Assembly (NCBI GenBank): GCA_964566545.1
Contig: CAZMIX010000046.1
Location: 1-20,072 of the forward strand
Reading direction: 5' to 3'
From: JAEYFP01 sp964566545
Lineage (GTDB): Bacteria > Bacillota > Clostridia > Lachnospirales > Lachnospiraceae
Length of the DNA: 20,072 nucleotides
Both the position numbers and the translations under genes were made by a program. Of this stretch, positions 6,597 to 14,319 are shown piece by piece. Numbering within the stretch: position 1 is the stretch's first letter; each line of letters begins with the position of its first letter. Under the pieces are notes generated by a model, which was not told the DNA's origin, did no database searches, and saw nothing but the letters and a program-made list of their open reading frames with translations.

Positions 6597-8540
6597 ATGC
6601 AAAAGCTATCCCTGGTTTCTTTACAAAATATAAAGATTGACGATTCCTTTTGGAATAAATATACACATCTTGTTAAGGACGTCATCATCCCTCACCAATG
6701 GGATATTTTGAATGACAATCTGGAGGATGTGGAAACGAGCCACTGCATCGCAAATTTTAAAATTGCGGCCGGATTGGAGGAGGGATCCTTCCGGGGCGTG
6801 GTATTTCAAGATACGGATGCTGCGAAATGGCTGGAGGCGGTTGCGTATTCGCTGGCCGTACATCCCGATCCCGTGCTTGAGAAAACGGCGGACGAGGTCA
6901 TTGAATTGATCAAAAAGGCGCAGCAGCCGGACGGCTATATCAATACCTATTATACGATCAAAGAACCGGACGGCCGTTTTACGAATTTGAGGGAGGGTCA
7001 TGAGCTTTATACAGCCGGACATTTGATGGAGGCGGCGGTTGCCTATTACCGAGCGACAGGCAAGAACCGGTTTTTAAATTTTATGTGTGATTTTGCGGAT
7101 CTGATCTGTAAACAGTTTTCTGAAAAGGCAAACTCGGCGGGCTGCCCCGGACACCAGGAGGTGGAAATCGGTCTGTATAAACTTTATGAGGTAACAGGAA
7201 AGCAAAAATATCTGGCGCAGGCCAAATCATTTCTGGATCGGAGAGGCAGACAGCCAAACTACTTTTTAGAGGAAGCAAAAAGACCTGATTTTAAAAGGTT
7301 TTTTCCCGAATTTGAGAATTATGATCCCAAATACTCACAATCGCATCTGCCGGTAAGGGAACAGAAGACGGCGGAGGGTCATGCCGTCAGAGCTGTCTAT
7401 ATGTGCTGCGCGATGGCGGACGTCGCGGCGGCTTATGGGGATGAGGAGCTGTTAAATGCCTGCAAACGGCTGTGGGAAAGCATTGTGACAAAGCGGATGT
7501 ACATAACGGGCAGCATCGGCAGCTCGGGGCTTCTCGAACGCTTTACGACAGATTATGATTTGCCGAACAACAGCAACTATTCGGAGACGTGCGCTTCGAT
7601 CGGCTTGGCGCTGTTTAGCAGAAGAATGGCACAGATCACAGGGGCTGCGGAATATATGGACATTGTGGAAACAGCCCTATATAATACGATTTTAGCAGGA
7701 ATTGCGATGGACGGAAAAAGCTTTTTCTATGTGAATCCTTTGGAGGTGTGGCCGGACAATTGCATTCCGCGCACGTCAAAGGAGCATGTGAAGCCTGTCC
7801 GCCAGAAATGGTTTGGGGTCGCGTGCTGTCCGCCCAATATTGCAAGGACACTTGCTTCATTAGGAGAATACATTTACTTTGCCGGCGAAAAATCGCTTTG
7901 GATCAATCTTTTTATATCCAATGACGCAAAGGTGACGATAGACGGTCAGGAGTTTCTCGTATCGATGGAAAGCAATTTTCCAAATGACGGGAATATCAAA
8001 ATAACTGTCAGCACCGCAGCAAAAAAGACGGCAAAGCTTGCAATTCGGGTTCCGGGTTATGTGAAGGAATGGCGGATTTCCATAGATGGTGCGCACATCG
8101 AAAGTCCGAAAATGGAAAAGGGATACGTCATTTTGGATCAGGAATTTGAAAGAAACGCAATAAATGTAGAGTTTGCATTACCGCCGAGAATCGTAAGAGC
8201 CAATCCTCTTGTCAAGGAGGATATCGGGAAGGCCGCCGTGATGAAGGGACCGATCGTCTATTGTTTGGAGGAAACGGATAATGGCAGTAATCTTCCGGCA
8301 ATCTACCTTTTGGCAGAGGAAGAATTAAAAGAGCATTACGAAAAGGAATTGCTGGGCGGGGCAACAGTTATCAAAACGGTCGGAAAAAGGGTTACGCAGC
8401 AGGCTTGGGGAACAAAAGAGCTGTACGGGGGACAAAGACCTGTTTTGGAAAAACAAGAGCTTACCTTTATCCCCTATCCGTATTGGGGTAATCGAAAGAC
8501 CGGAGAAATGCTCGTTTGGGTAAAAGAATTGTTCAATTGA
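6597..8540 (+). CDS. GH127 beta-L-arabinofuranosidase (647 aa)
   Basis: The enzyme removes beta-linked L-arabinofuranose from oligosaccharides. The family uses a Zn-bound cysteine as nucleophile, as shown for Bifidobacterium longum HypBA1. The expected residues are present: Glu330 and Cys332 in SETCASIG, and the pair Cys410-Cys411 in GVACCPPN, with Cys410 as nucleophile. Glu314 in LLERF matches the acid/base position, 16 residues before the Zn-ligand Glu as in HypBA1 (E322/E338). The length is close to HypBA1 (658 aa). There is no signal peptide, so it acts in the cytoplasm on imported sugars. I chose ATG 6597, with AGGAG at 6582-6586 ten bases upstream. An in-frame ATG at 6534 would place the operator inside the coding sequence, only about 3 bases from the predicted transcription start. 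It is the first gene of a five-gene operon. Confidence 0.92.
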   Translation: MQKLSLVSLQNIKIDDSFWNKYTHLVKDVIIPHQWDILNDNLEDVETSHCIANFKIAAGLEEGSFRGVVFQDTDAAKWLEAVAYSLAVHPDPVLEKTADEVIELIKKAQQPDGYINTYYTIKEPDGRFTNLREGHELYTAGHLMEAAVAYYRATGKNRFLNFMCDFADLICKQFSEKANSAGCPGHQEVEIGLYKLYEVTGKQKYLAQAKSFLDRRGRQPNYFLEEAKRPDFKRFFPEFENYDPKYSQSHLPVREQKTAEGHAVRAVYMCCAMADVAAAYGDEELLNACKRLWESIVTKRMYITGSIGSSGLLERFTTDYDLPNNSNYSETCASIGLALFSRRMAQITGAAEYMDIVETALYNTILAGIAMDGKSFFYVNPLEVWPDNCIPRTSKEHVKPVRQKWFGVACCPPNIARTLASLGEYIYFAGEKSLWINLFISNDAKVTIDGQEFLVSMESNFPNDGNIKITVSTAAKKTAKLAIRVPGYVKEWRISIDGAHIESPKMEKGYVILDQEFERNAINVEFALPPRIVRANPLVKEDIGKAAVMKGPIVYCLEETDNGSNLPAIYLLAEEELKEHYEKELLGGATVIKTVGKRVTQQAWGTKELYGGQRPVLEKQELTFIPYPYWGNRKTGEMLVWVKELFN

Positions 8541-8570
8541 CGGATGGAAAATTAAAGGAGGATTTATGAC

Positions 8571-10025
8571 ATGAAAAAGAAAATTTTGGCTGTCCTTTTG
8601 ACAGCGGCAATGTCAGTGAGCGTGTTAGCAGGCTGCGGCTCGGGCGCTTCAACAGACGCGGTAGCGCCTGCGGATACGGCGGCAGCGGCAGATACGGATA
8701 CGGCGGAGGAAGCGGACGCGGATACGGCGGCTCCGGCAGAGGCGGCCGATGACGGAAAGGTACATATCACCTACGCACAGTGGGGAAATGATACGGAAAC
8801 GGCAGCGACACAGGAGGTTGCGGATAAATTTAACTCCGAGCAGGATGCGATCGTTGTAGAAGTATTGAAAATCGATCATGACAATTATGTGACAAAGCTG
8901 AACACGATGGCGGCAGCAGGAGAGCTTCCGGATACGGGCATTATGAGTGAAGCGGGCGTTTTGAACTTCGCAGAGAACGGCTTGCTGGCTGATATCAGCG
9001 AGATGTATGAGGAAGGCGAAGCAAAGCCGTTAGAGTCTCTGACCTTTAAATTTGACGGAACGCCGGTCGCTTATTCCGCGGCTAACGAAGTGCTGAATCT
9101 CTGGTATAACATCGACCTGTTAAAGGAAGTATGCGAGAAGCAGAGCCTTGACCTTGCAGAAATGACACCGCCTCCATCTGCAGACGGAGCCTGGGACTGG
9201 GATACATTTGTAAAGGTTGCTCAGACATTGACGCTGGATACGAGCGGAAGAAATGCGCTTGATCCAAACTTCGATCCGGAAAACGTGGATGTTTACGGCT
9301 GTAACGTTAACTCGCTGCCATGGCAGTTAGAGGTATGGGCAAAATCAAACGGCGGCGGCTACTACAGCGCTGACGGCAGCACCTGTATTATTAATTCCGC
9401 GGAAACAGCGGAGGCACTACAGGCAGTTGCCGATCTTTCCCTGAAATATCACTGCGCACCGCCGGTAAGCTCCGCTTCCACAGCGCTCAGCAGCTCTCTC
9501 GGTACGGAAAAAATCGTTATGTCGACGGACGGCGCATGGAACGTAGGTACCTATCTTGGACCGGATGCACAGTTCGAATACGGCGTAGGCGTTCTTCCTT
9601 ACTTTAAGGAAAAAGTAACGATCTGTACGGGCGGACCGAATGTTGTATTTTCACAGACAGAGCATCCTGAAGAAGCGATGACATGGTTAAAGTGGTATTA
9701 TAAGGAAGAAAACTCCTGGTCACTGATCGAAGCAGGTACGTGGATGCCGATTTTGGATTCCTGGTATACAAATCAGGCGCAGACAGACAAGTGGATCAGC
9801 AACCCGAATTTCCCTGAGAAGGAAATGTACCAGACCGCGGTTGTAGATTACGCAAGAGACAATTCCCAGTCGACTTCCTGGTACTATGTAAATGGTACGG
9901 AGGAATTCAACAGCACGCTGGATACGGTGCTCTCCTACATCTGGACGGGCGACATGACGGCTCAGAATGCACTTGACCAGTATTTTGATGAATTAAATGG
10001 TATTTTTGAAGAAAATAATATGTAA
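8571..10025 (+). CDS. Extracellular sugar-binding lipoprotein (484 aa)
   Basis: This is the receptor of a second CUT1-type importer. Residues 1-22 are a lipoprotein signal with lipobox LAGC and acylated Cys22. Residues 23-62 form a low-complexity Ala/Asp/Thr/Glu linker, and the mature fold opens with VHITYAQWGNDTE. Features of family 1 solute-binding proteins include WYNIDLLKE, WDWDTFVKVAQTLT, the MSTDGAWNVG block and HPEEAMTWLKWY. AAAGGAGG ends about 10 bases before the ATG. The gene is 30 bases downstream of GH127 with no promoter or terminator between, so it is in the same operon. It is not closely similar to the AraN-like protein, so the two importers probably take different oligosaccharides. 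Arabinose-containing ligands are inferred from the flanking arabinofuranosidases. Confidence 0.87.
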   Translation: MKKKILAVLLTAAMSVSVLAGCGSGASTDAVAPADTAAAADTDTAEEADADTAAPAEAADDGKVHITYAQWGNDTETAATQEVADKFNSEQDAIVVEVLKIDHDNYVTKLNTMAAAGELPDTGIMSEAGVLNFAENGLLADISEMYEEGEAKPLESLTFKFDGTPVAYSAANEVLNLWYNIDLLKEVCEKQSLDLAEMTPPPSADGAWDWDTFVKVAQTLTLDTSGRNALDPNFDPENVDVYGCNVNSLPWQLEVWAKSNGGGYYSADGSTCIINSAETAEALQAVADLSLKYHCAPPVSSASTALSSSLGTEKIVMSTDGAWNVGTYLGPDAQFEYGVGVLPYFKEKVTICTGGPNVVFSQTEHPEEAMTWLKWYYKEENSWSLIEAGTWMPILDSWYTNQAQTDKWISNPNFPEKEMYQTAVVDYARDNSQSTSWYYVNGTEEFNSTLDTVLSYIWTGDMTAQNALDQYFDELNGIFEENNM

Positions 10026-10044
10026 TAATGAGGTAACATCAAGC

Positions 10045-10085
10045 AGAACAGCCGCCTGGCCGAATAGCAGTAGGGCGGCTGTTCT
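10045..10085 (+). promoter_or_regulatory. Intra-operon hairpin between the second binding protein and its permeases
   Basis: AGAACAGCCGCC (10045-10056) pairs perfectly with GGCGGCTGTTCT (10074-10085) around a 17-base loop. AAAAG follows rather than a T run, so it is more likely to protect or process the mRNA than to terminate it. The core AGAACAGCC stem recurs in the terminator at 13454. Confidence 0.65.
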
Positions 10086-10119
10086 AAAAGGAATCATTGC
10101 ATATGCAGATAGGAGAAAT

Positions 10120-11028
10120 ATGGAAAAGAAAAAGAGAACAGTGCATAAGATCGGCAGGAAGGAAGAACGAACGGCATACTTATGCTTGATTCCGGCATTT
10201 CTTGGACTATCCATTATCAGTTACCTGCCGACAATTGCGGTATTTGTACTAAGCCTTTTTAAATGGAACGGTATTACGGTCCCGTCGTTTATCGGGATGG
10301 AAAATTTCCAGCGTATATTTACAAAGGATATTTATTTTACGAGTTCCATCAAGGCGACGATCATCTACGCCTTAATAACCGTTGTCGGATCGATTTTGTA
10401 TTCGCTGATTTTGGCGCTTTGTCTGAACATGAACATTAAGGGAAGGACCTTTTGGCGTTCTGTGTTCTTCATTCCGTATTTACTTCCGGCGATCGGCGTA
10501 TTTACGGGCTGGAAATGGCTGTATGAAATTAATTACGGGCTTTTTAATTTCATAAACCGGATGCTCGGCCTGCCGACTAAGCAGTTTTTGCAAAGTCCGA
10601 CGCAGGTGCTTCCCTCTCTTGCATTGATCGCGATCTGGTGCAGCGGGAATCTGATCGTCATTTTCTTAGCGGGCTTACAGGGCGTTCCCAGAGTCTATCT
10701 GGAGGCGGCGGAAATTGACGGCGCGAATGCATGGCAGCGTTTTTTGAATGTAACGATTCCAAGTATTTCTCCGATTATTTTCTATAACGTGCTGACGGCC
10801 CTGATCACGAATCTGCAGGTAATTACCCCGGCGCTGGCACTGACGGACGGCGGCCCGCAGAACGGCTCGATGTTTATGTCCTACGTGATTTATATGTACG
10901 CATTCCAAAAAAATAAAATGGGTTATGCGGCGGCATACGCCTCGATTTTCTTTGTTTTTGTAGGTATTTTTACGGTAGTCCTGTTTGCCACGCAGAAGTC
11001 AAGTTTATTCGGAGAGGAGGAAGATTAA
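10120..11028 (+). CDS. Sugar ABC transporter permease, MalF/UgpA type (302 aa)
   Basis: This is a membrane subunit of the second importer. The N-terminus MEKKKRTVHKIGRKEERTAY is basic and cytoplasmic, followed by about six membrane segments starting with LCLIPAFLGLSII. The EAA loop EAAEIDGANAWQRFLNVTIP lies near residues 199-218, and the DGGPQNGS loop typical of this family follows. I chose ATG 10120, which has AGGAG at 10111-10115, although the 4-base spacing is short. The frame is open back to 9997, but that extension overlaps the binding-protein gene, spans the hairpin and has no family-like sequence. The stop codon directly abuts the ATG of the next permease, indicating translational coupling. 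Confidence 0.85.
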   Translation: MEKKKRTVHKIGRKEERTAYLCLIPAFLGLSIISYLPTIAVFVLSLFKWNGITVPSFIGMENFQRIFTKDIYFTSSIKATIIYALITVVGSILYSLILALCLNMNIKGRTFWRSVFFIPYLLPAIGVFTGWKWLYEINYGLFNFINRMLGLPTKQFLQSPTQVLPSLALIAIWCSGNLIVIFLAGLQGVPRVYLEAAEIDGANAWQRFLNVTIPSISPIIFYNVLTALITNLQVITPALALTDGGPQNGSMFMSYVIYMYAFQKNKMGYAAAYASIFFVFVGIFTVVLFATQKSSLFGEEED

Positions 11029-11889
11029 ATGAACGGAAAATCAATGCAAAGCAGAAAGAAAAAAGAAAAAAGAATTAATCTGATCGTATTCATTGCCGTT
11101 GCGATCGTGGCGGCAGCCGTACTTTTGCCGATCTGGTGGATCTTCCGCTCCTCTCTCATGAGCAACGGCACGCTGTATGCGTATCCGCCTACGTTTCTCC
11201 CGCACGAATGGCTCTGGTCAAACTACCGGACGGCGCTGAAGAGCTTTTTATACTGGAGATATTTTAAGAACACGTTTACAATCATCATTCCGGCCGTAAC
11301 CGCGGGCACGCTGACGGCGATTCTCTGCGGCTATGCTTTCGCAAGGCTTCGCTTTCGCGGAAAGAAGCTGATTTTCAATCTTTGTGTCGGCACAATCCTG
11401 CTTCCGGGCATGGTCACGCTGATTCCCCTGTATATTTTCTGGACGAAGGGACTGGATCTGGGCGGTACATACTGGCCTTTGATTCTTCCGTACTTTACGG
11501 GCGGCGGCTTTTTTAATATTTTCCTGATCCGCCAGTTTTTGATGACGATTCCCAAGGAGCTGGATGAGGCGGCAGCCATCGACGGCGCTTCGAGGATGCG
11601 TACTCTCTGGACGATCCTTGTTCCGGCAATCAGGCCGGCGATTGTCGTTGTGGCGATGATGCTTTTTATTCAAATTTGGAATGACTTATTGCAGCAAATG
11701 ATCTATATTAATGATATGGAGAGAACGACATTTGCGATAGGGCTGACCAACTTTACCGGTTCGTTCGGAACAAAATGGAATCTTGCCATGGCGGCGACCT
11801 GTATGACAATCGCACCTGGTATCATTATCTACATATTTGGGCAAAAGAGCTTTGTAGAGGGTATTGTCATGACGGGCATGAAAAATTAA
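11029..11889 (+). CDS. Sugar ABC transporter permease, MalG/LacG type (286 aa)
   Basis: This is the partner membrane subunit of the preceding permease. After a very basic N-terminus (residues 1-16) come about six membrane segments, the first at about 17-37. The EAA loop EAAAIDGASRMRTLWTILVP is near 182-201. The protein ends FVEGIVMTGMKN, a typical finish for the LacG/UgpE branch. Its ATG follows the previous stop codon with no gap, and GAGGAGG lies about 8 bases upstream inside the previous gene. The GH51 gene begins 22 bases after its stop. No ATPase is encoded in the operon. Confidence 0.85.
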   Translation: MNGKSMQSRKKKEKRINLIVFIAVAIVAAAVLLPIWWIFRSSLMSNGTLYAYPPTFLPHEWLWSNYRTALKSFLYWRYFKNTFTIIIPAVTAGTLTAILCGYAFARLRFRGKKLIFNLCVGTILLPGMVTLIPLYIFWTKGLDLGGTYWPLILPYFTGGGFFNIFLIRQFLMTIPKELDEAAAIDGASRMRTLWTILVPAIRPAIVVVAMMLFIQIWNDLLQQMIYINDMERTTFAIGLTNFTGSFGTKWNLAMAATCMTIAPGIIIYIFGQKSFVEGIVMTGMKN

Positions 11890-11911
11890 AAAGGATAAAA
11901 GGTAGCGCGGC

Positions 11912-13417
11912 ATGAAAACAAGGATGATCATTGACAGGACTCTTGTAAAAAGTCCGGTCGATAACAGGATTTACGGATCCTTTATCGAACACCTCGGAAG
12001 GGCGGTGTATAACGGGATTTATCAGCCGGGCCATGAGACGGCGGATGAGAATGGCTTCAGAAAGGATGTCATCGGGCTTGTGAAGGAGCTTCAGGTGCCG
12101 ATCATCCGGTATCCCGGCGGCAATTATGTATCGAATTTCTTTTGGGAGGACAGTGTAGGACCAAACCGGAAGCCAAGGCTGGATTTGGCCTGGCGGATGA
12201 AGGAATCCAATCAGTTTGGCTTGGGGGAATTTGCCGAGTGGACGAAAAGGGTAGATTCTGAGATGATGATGGCGGTCAATCTCGGCACGAGAGGCTTGAG
12301 CGACGCCCTGAACCTTTTGGAATACTGCAATATGGACGAGGGCACTTACTATAGCGATCTGCGCAGAAGCCACGGACAGGCGGAGCCTTACCGCATCAAA
12401 TCGTGGTGCCTCGGAAATGAGATGGACGGCCCGTGGCAGGTCGGGCATAAGACGGCGGCCGAATACGGACGCCTTGCGGCGGAAACCGGCAAGGCGATGA
12501 AGCTGATTGACGAGGACATCGAGCTTACGGTGTGCGGCAGCTCGTTTGAGAAGATGCCGACGTTCCCCGAATGGGAAGCAGTAACATTAGAGGAATCCTA
12601 TGACTGTGCGGATTACATTTCGATGCACCAGTATTATGGCAATACGGAAAACGACACCGCGGATTATTTTGCGCTGACGCAGGACATGGAGAATTTCATC
12701 CGTACGGTGATTGCGGCCTGCGACTATATTAAGGCGAAAAAGCGAAGCAAAAAGGTGATGAACATCAGCTTTGATGAGTGGAATGTCTGGTTCCATTCGG
12801 TCGCGGCCGACGATACTATGATGAAAAACCGGCCATGGCAGACGGCTCCGCATTTATTGGAGGATATCTATACGTTTGAGGATGCGGTTATGGTGGGGCT
12901 GATGCTGATTACCCTGTTAAGGCACGCCGACCGGATTAAGGTTGCCTGTCTCGCGCAGCTCGTCAATGTCATCGCGCCGATTATGACGGAAAATGACGGC
13001 GGCGCATGGAAACAGACGATTTATTATCCGTTCCTGCACGCCTCCAGATACGGAAGAGGTTTTGTGCTGGAAACCATTCTCTCCACGACAAAGCATGATA
13101 CGATTAAGCATGTGGATGTGACCGATGTTGAAGCCGCCGCTGTCTATAACGAAGAAAAGCAGGAGGTTACGGTATTTGCCGTCAACAGAAATGTCGATTC
13201 GGAAATCGCGTTTGAAGCCGACCTGCGCAGTTTCGGCACCGCCAGGGTCATTGAATACCTCGCGATGGAAAGCGAAGATAAGAAGCTTGTCAATTCCATT
13301 CAGGCACAAAATGTCAAGCCCTTCAAGAAATCGTCCTACACCATGGATGGCTGCAGCTTCGAAACGATGCTGAAACCCGCGTCGTGGAATGTGATCAGGT
13401 TTCAGGTGGTTTCTTAA
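11912..13417 (+). CDS. abfA: GH51 alpha-L-arabinofuranosidase (501 aa)
   Basis: The enzyme releases alpha-linked L-arabinofuranose by a retaining mechanism. The TIM barrel carries the family motifs RYPGGNYVSNFFWEDSVGP, WCLGNEMDGPWQ with acid/base Glu170, and ISFDEWNVW with nucleophile Glu289. The 119-residue spacing equals that of Glu175 and Glu294 in the Geobacillus enzyme. A C-terminal beta-sandwich from about residue 380 ends in SWNVIRFQV. The length is normal and there is no signal peptide, so it acts in the cytoplasm. The ribosome binding site is weak (AAAAGG, about 9 bases upstream), which may lower its translation or make it depend on the preceding gene. It is the last gene of the GH127 operon. 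Together with GH127 it would clear both anomers of arabinofuranose from imported oligosaccharides. The symbol follows the B. subtilis family name. Confidence 0.93.
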   Translation: MKTRMIIDRTLVKSPVDNRIYGSFIEHLGRAVYNGIYQPGHETADENGFRKDVIGLVKELQVPIIRYPGGNYVSNFFWEDSVGPNRKPRLDLAWRMKESNQFGLGEFAEWTKRVDSEMMMAVNLGTRGLSDALNLLEYCNMDEGTYYSDLRRSHGQAEPYRIKSWCLGNEMDGPWQVGHKTAAEYGRLAAETGKAMKLIDEDIELTVCGSSFEKMPTFPEWEAVTLEESYDCADYISMHQYYGNTENDTADYFALTQDMENFIRTVIAACDYIKAKKRSKKVMNISFDEWNVWFHSVAADDTMMKNRPWQTAPHLLEDIYTFEDAVMVGLMLITLLRHADRIKVACLAQLVNVIAPIMTENDGGAWKQTIYYPFLHASRYGRGFVLETILSTTKHDTIKHVDVTDVEAAAVYNEEKQEVTVFAVNRNVDSEIAFEADLRSFGTARVIEYLAMESEDKKLVNSIQAQNVKPFKKSSYTMDGCSFETMLKPASWNVIRFQVVS

Positions 13418-13453
13418 TATTGCAAGTACTTTTTAAAGGATAAAACAAAAGTG

Positions 13454-13499
13454 AAGAACAGCCATGTGACAGGAGGTCTAATGGGCTGTTCTTCTTTTG
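13454..13499 (+). terminator. Rho-independent terminator of the GH127-GH51 operon
   Basis: AAGAACAGCC (13454-13463) pairs perfectly with GGCTGTTCTT (13484-13493) around a 20-base loop, followed by CTTTTGG. It marks the boundary between the arabinoside operon and the osmolyte module. Confidence 0.75.
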
Positions 13500-13500
13500 G

Positions 13501-13529
13501 TTGCTTTGAAGATATGTTTGGTGTATAAT
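13501..13529 (+). promoter_or_regulatory. Sigma-A promoter of the BusR-like gene
   Basis: TTGCTT (13501-13506), a 17-base spacer and a perfect TATAAT (13524-13529) place the transcription start about 28 bases before ATG 13564. The -35 box directly follows the terminator. Confidence 0.65.
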
Positions 13530-13563
13530 CATTATGCTGTCAGCGGTAAAAGGAGTTAATCAT

Positions 13564-14193
13564 ATGGACGAAATGAAGCCAACAACAGTTTCCATTCCGA
13601 AATATCAACAAATTGCAATTGAAATTGCTTCAAAAATAGTAAACGAAGAATACGCGATCGGTCAGAAAATACATGGCCGGTCTTTTATTGCGGCTCAGTA
13701 TAATGTCTCACCGGAAACCGCGCGCCGGGCATTTTGCATATTATCCGATCTGGACATTGTGTCTCCGGAAAGAGGCAGCGGTATGGTGATTAAATCTAAA
13801 AGCAATGCTCTTGAATTTTTAAATAGCTTTTCAAACAAAATAACGATAGAAACACTGAAAAAATCCATTATGGAAAATATCCAGCATCAGCAAAAGGAAA
13901 TAAATTCTTTAAGCAACGATCTCGCAGAACTTATTTTGGCAACGGAGCATTTTCGATCTATGAATCCGCTTGTACCTTTCTCGGTGCGTATTACGCCCGA
14001 CTGCAAATACCTGAACAGATCCATACAGGAATTACAGCTCTGGCAGCATACAGGAGCTACGCTGGTAGCAATAAAGCGAGACGATGTGCTGCTTCGGTCA
14101 CCGGGACCTTATGCTGTTGTGTTGGAAAATGATGTAATCTACTTTGTGTCGCAAGAGGATTCCGAGCACAGAGTCAAGGATTTTTTATTTTAA
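13564..14193 (+). CDS. busR: GntR-HTH / RCK_C regulator, BusR-like (209 aa)
   Basis: Residues about 10-78 are a GntR-type winged helix (KYQQIAIEIASKIV, then SFIAAQYNVSPETARRAF and the wing PERGSGMVI). Residues about 80-130 are predicted coiled coil. Residues about 137-209 resemble the RCK_C (TrkA_C) domain: LNRSIQELQLWQHTGATLVA, then IKRDDVLLRSPGPYAVVLEND. This architecture is that of BusR, which in Lactococcus and Streptococcus binds cyclic di-AMP through RCK_C and represses a glycine betaine importer. The next operon here encodes such an importer, with an inverted repeat over its promoter. I chose ATG 13564 (AAAAGGAG 8 bases upstream) over the in-frame ATG 13534, which falls almost at the predicted transcription start. 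Cyclic di-AMP sensing is inferred from architecture and context, not from visible binding residues. Confidence 0.8.
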   Translation: MDEMKPTTVSIPKYQQIAIEIASKIVNEEYAIGQKIHGRSFIAAQYNVSPETARRAFCILSDLDIVSPERGSGMVIKSKSNALEFLNSFSNKITIETLKKSIMENIQHQQKEINSLSNDLAELILATEHFRSMNPLVPFSVRITPDCKYLNRSIQELQLWQHTGATLVAIKRDDVLLRSPGPYAVVLENDVIYFVSQEDSEHRVKDFLF

Positions 14194-14240
14194 ATATTAT
14201 TTTTTTAGAAAAACCAAAATGATATGCTAAGGTATCCAAT

Positions 14241-14269
14241 TTGACAAAGTGACAACTTGTAACTATAAT
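14241..14269 (+). promoter_or_regulatory. Sigma-A promoter of the betaine importer operon
   Basis: A perfect TTGACA (14241-14246), a 17-base spacer and a perfect TATAAT (14264-14269) make this the strongest promoter in the window. Such a promoter would need tight repression. Transcription would start near 14276. Confidence 0.85.
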
Positions 14270-14284
14270 ATAAGTTGTCACTTT
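14246..14284. promoter_or_regulatory. Perfect 13-bp inverted repeat flanking the -10 box, candidate BusR-like operator
   Basis: AAAGTGACAACTT (14246-14258) and AAGTTGTCACTTT (14272-14284) are exact reverse complements separated by 13 bases. They enclose most of the spacer and the whole -10 box. The predicted start (about 14276) lies inside the right arm, so the hairpin would not form in the mRNA and a protein-binding DNA site is more likely. GTGAC and GTCAC elements are 23 bases apart edge to edge. As I recall, Streptococcus BusR reads a bipartite site with about a 22-bp spacer. Binding by the adjacent regulator is inferred. Confidence 0.75.
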
Positions 14285-14319
14285 TTTGAATTGGATTCAG
14301 GAGAAAGGAAATAAAAATC

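Noticed and set aside
9997..10119. Start of the MalF-type permease at ATG 9997
   Set aside because: It would overlap the binding-protein gene by 29 bases and translate the hairpin region; ATG 10120 gives the usual permease N-terminus.
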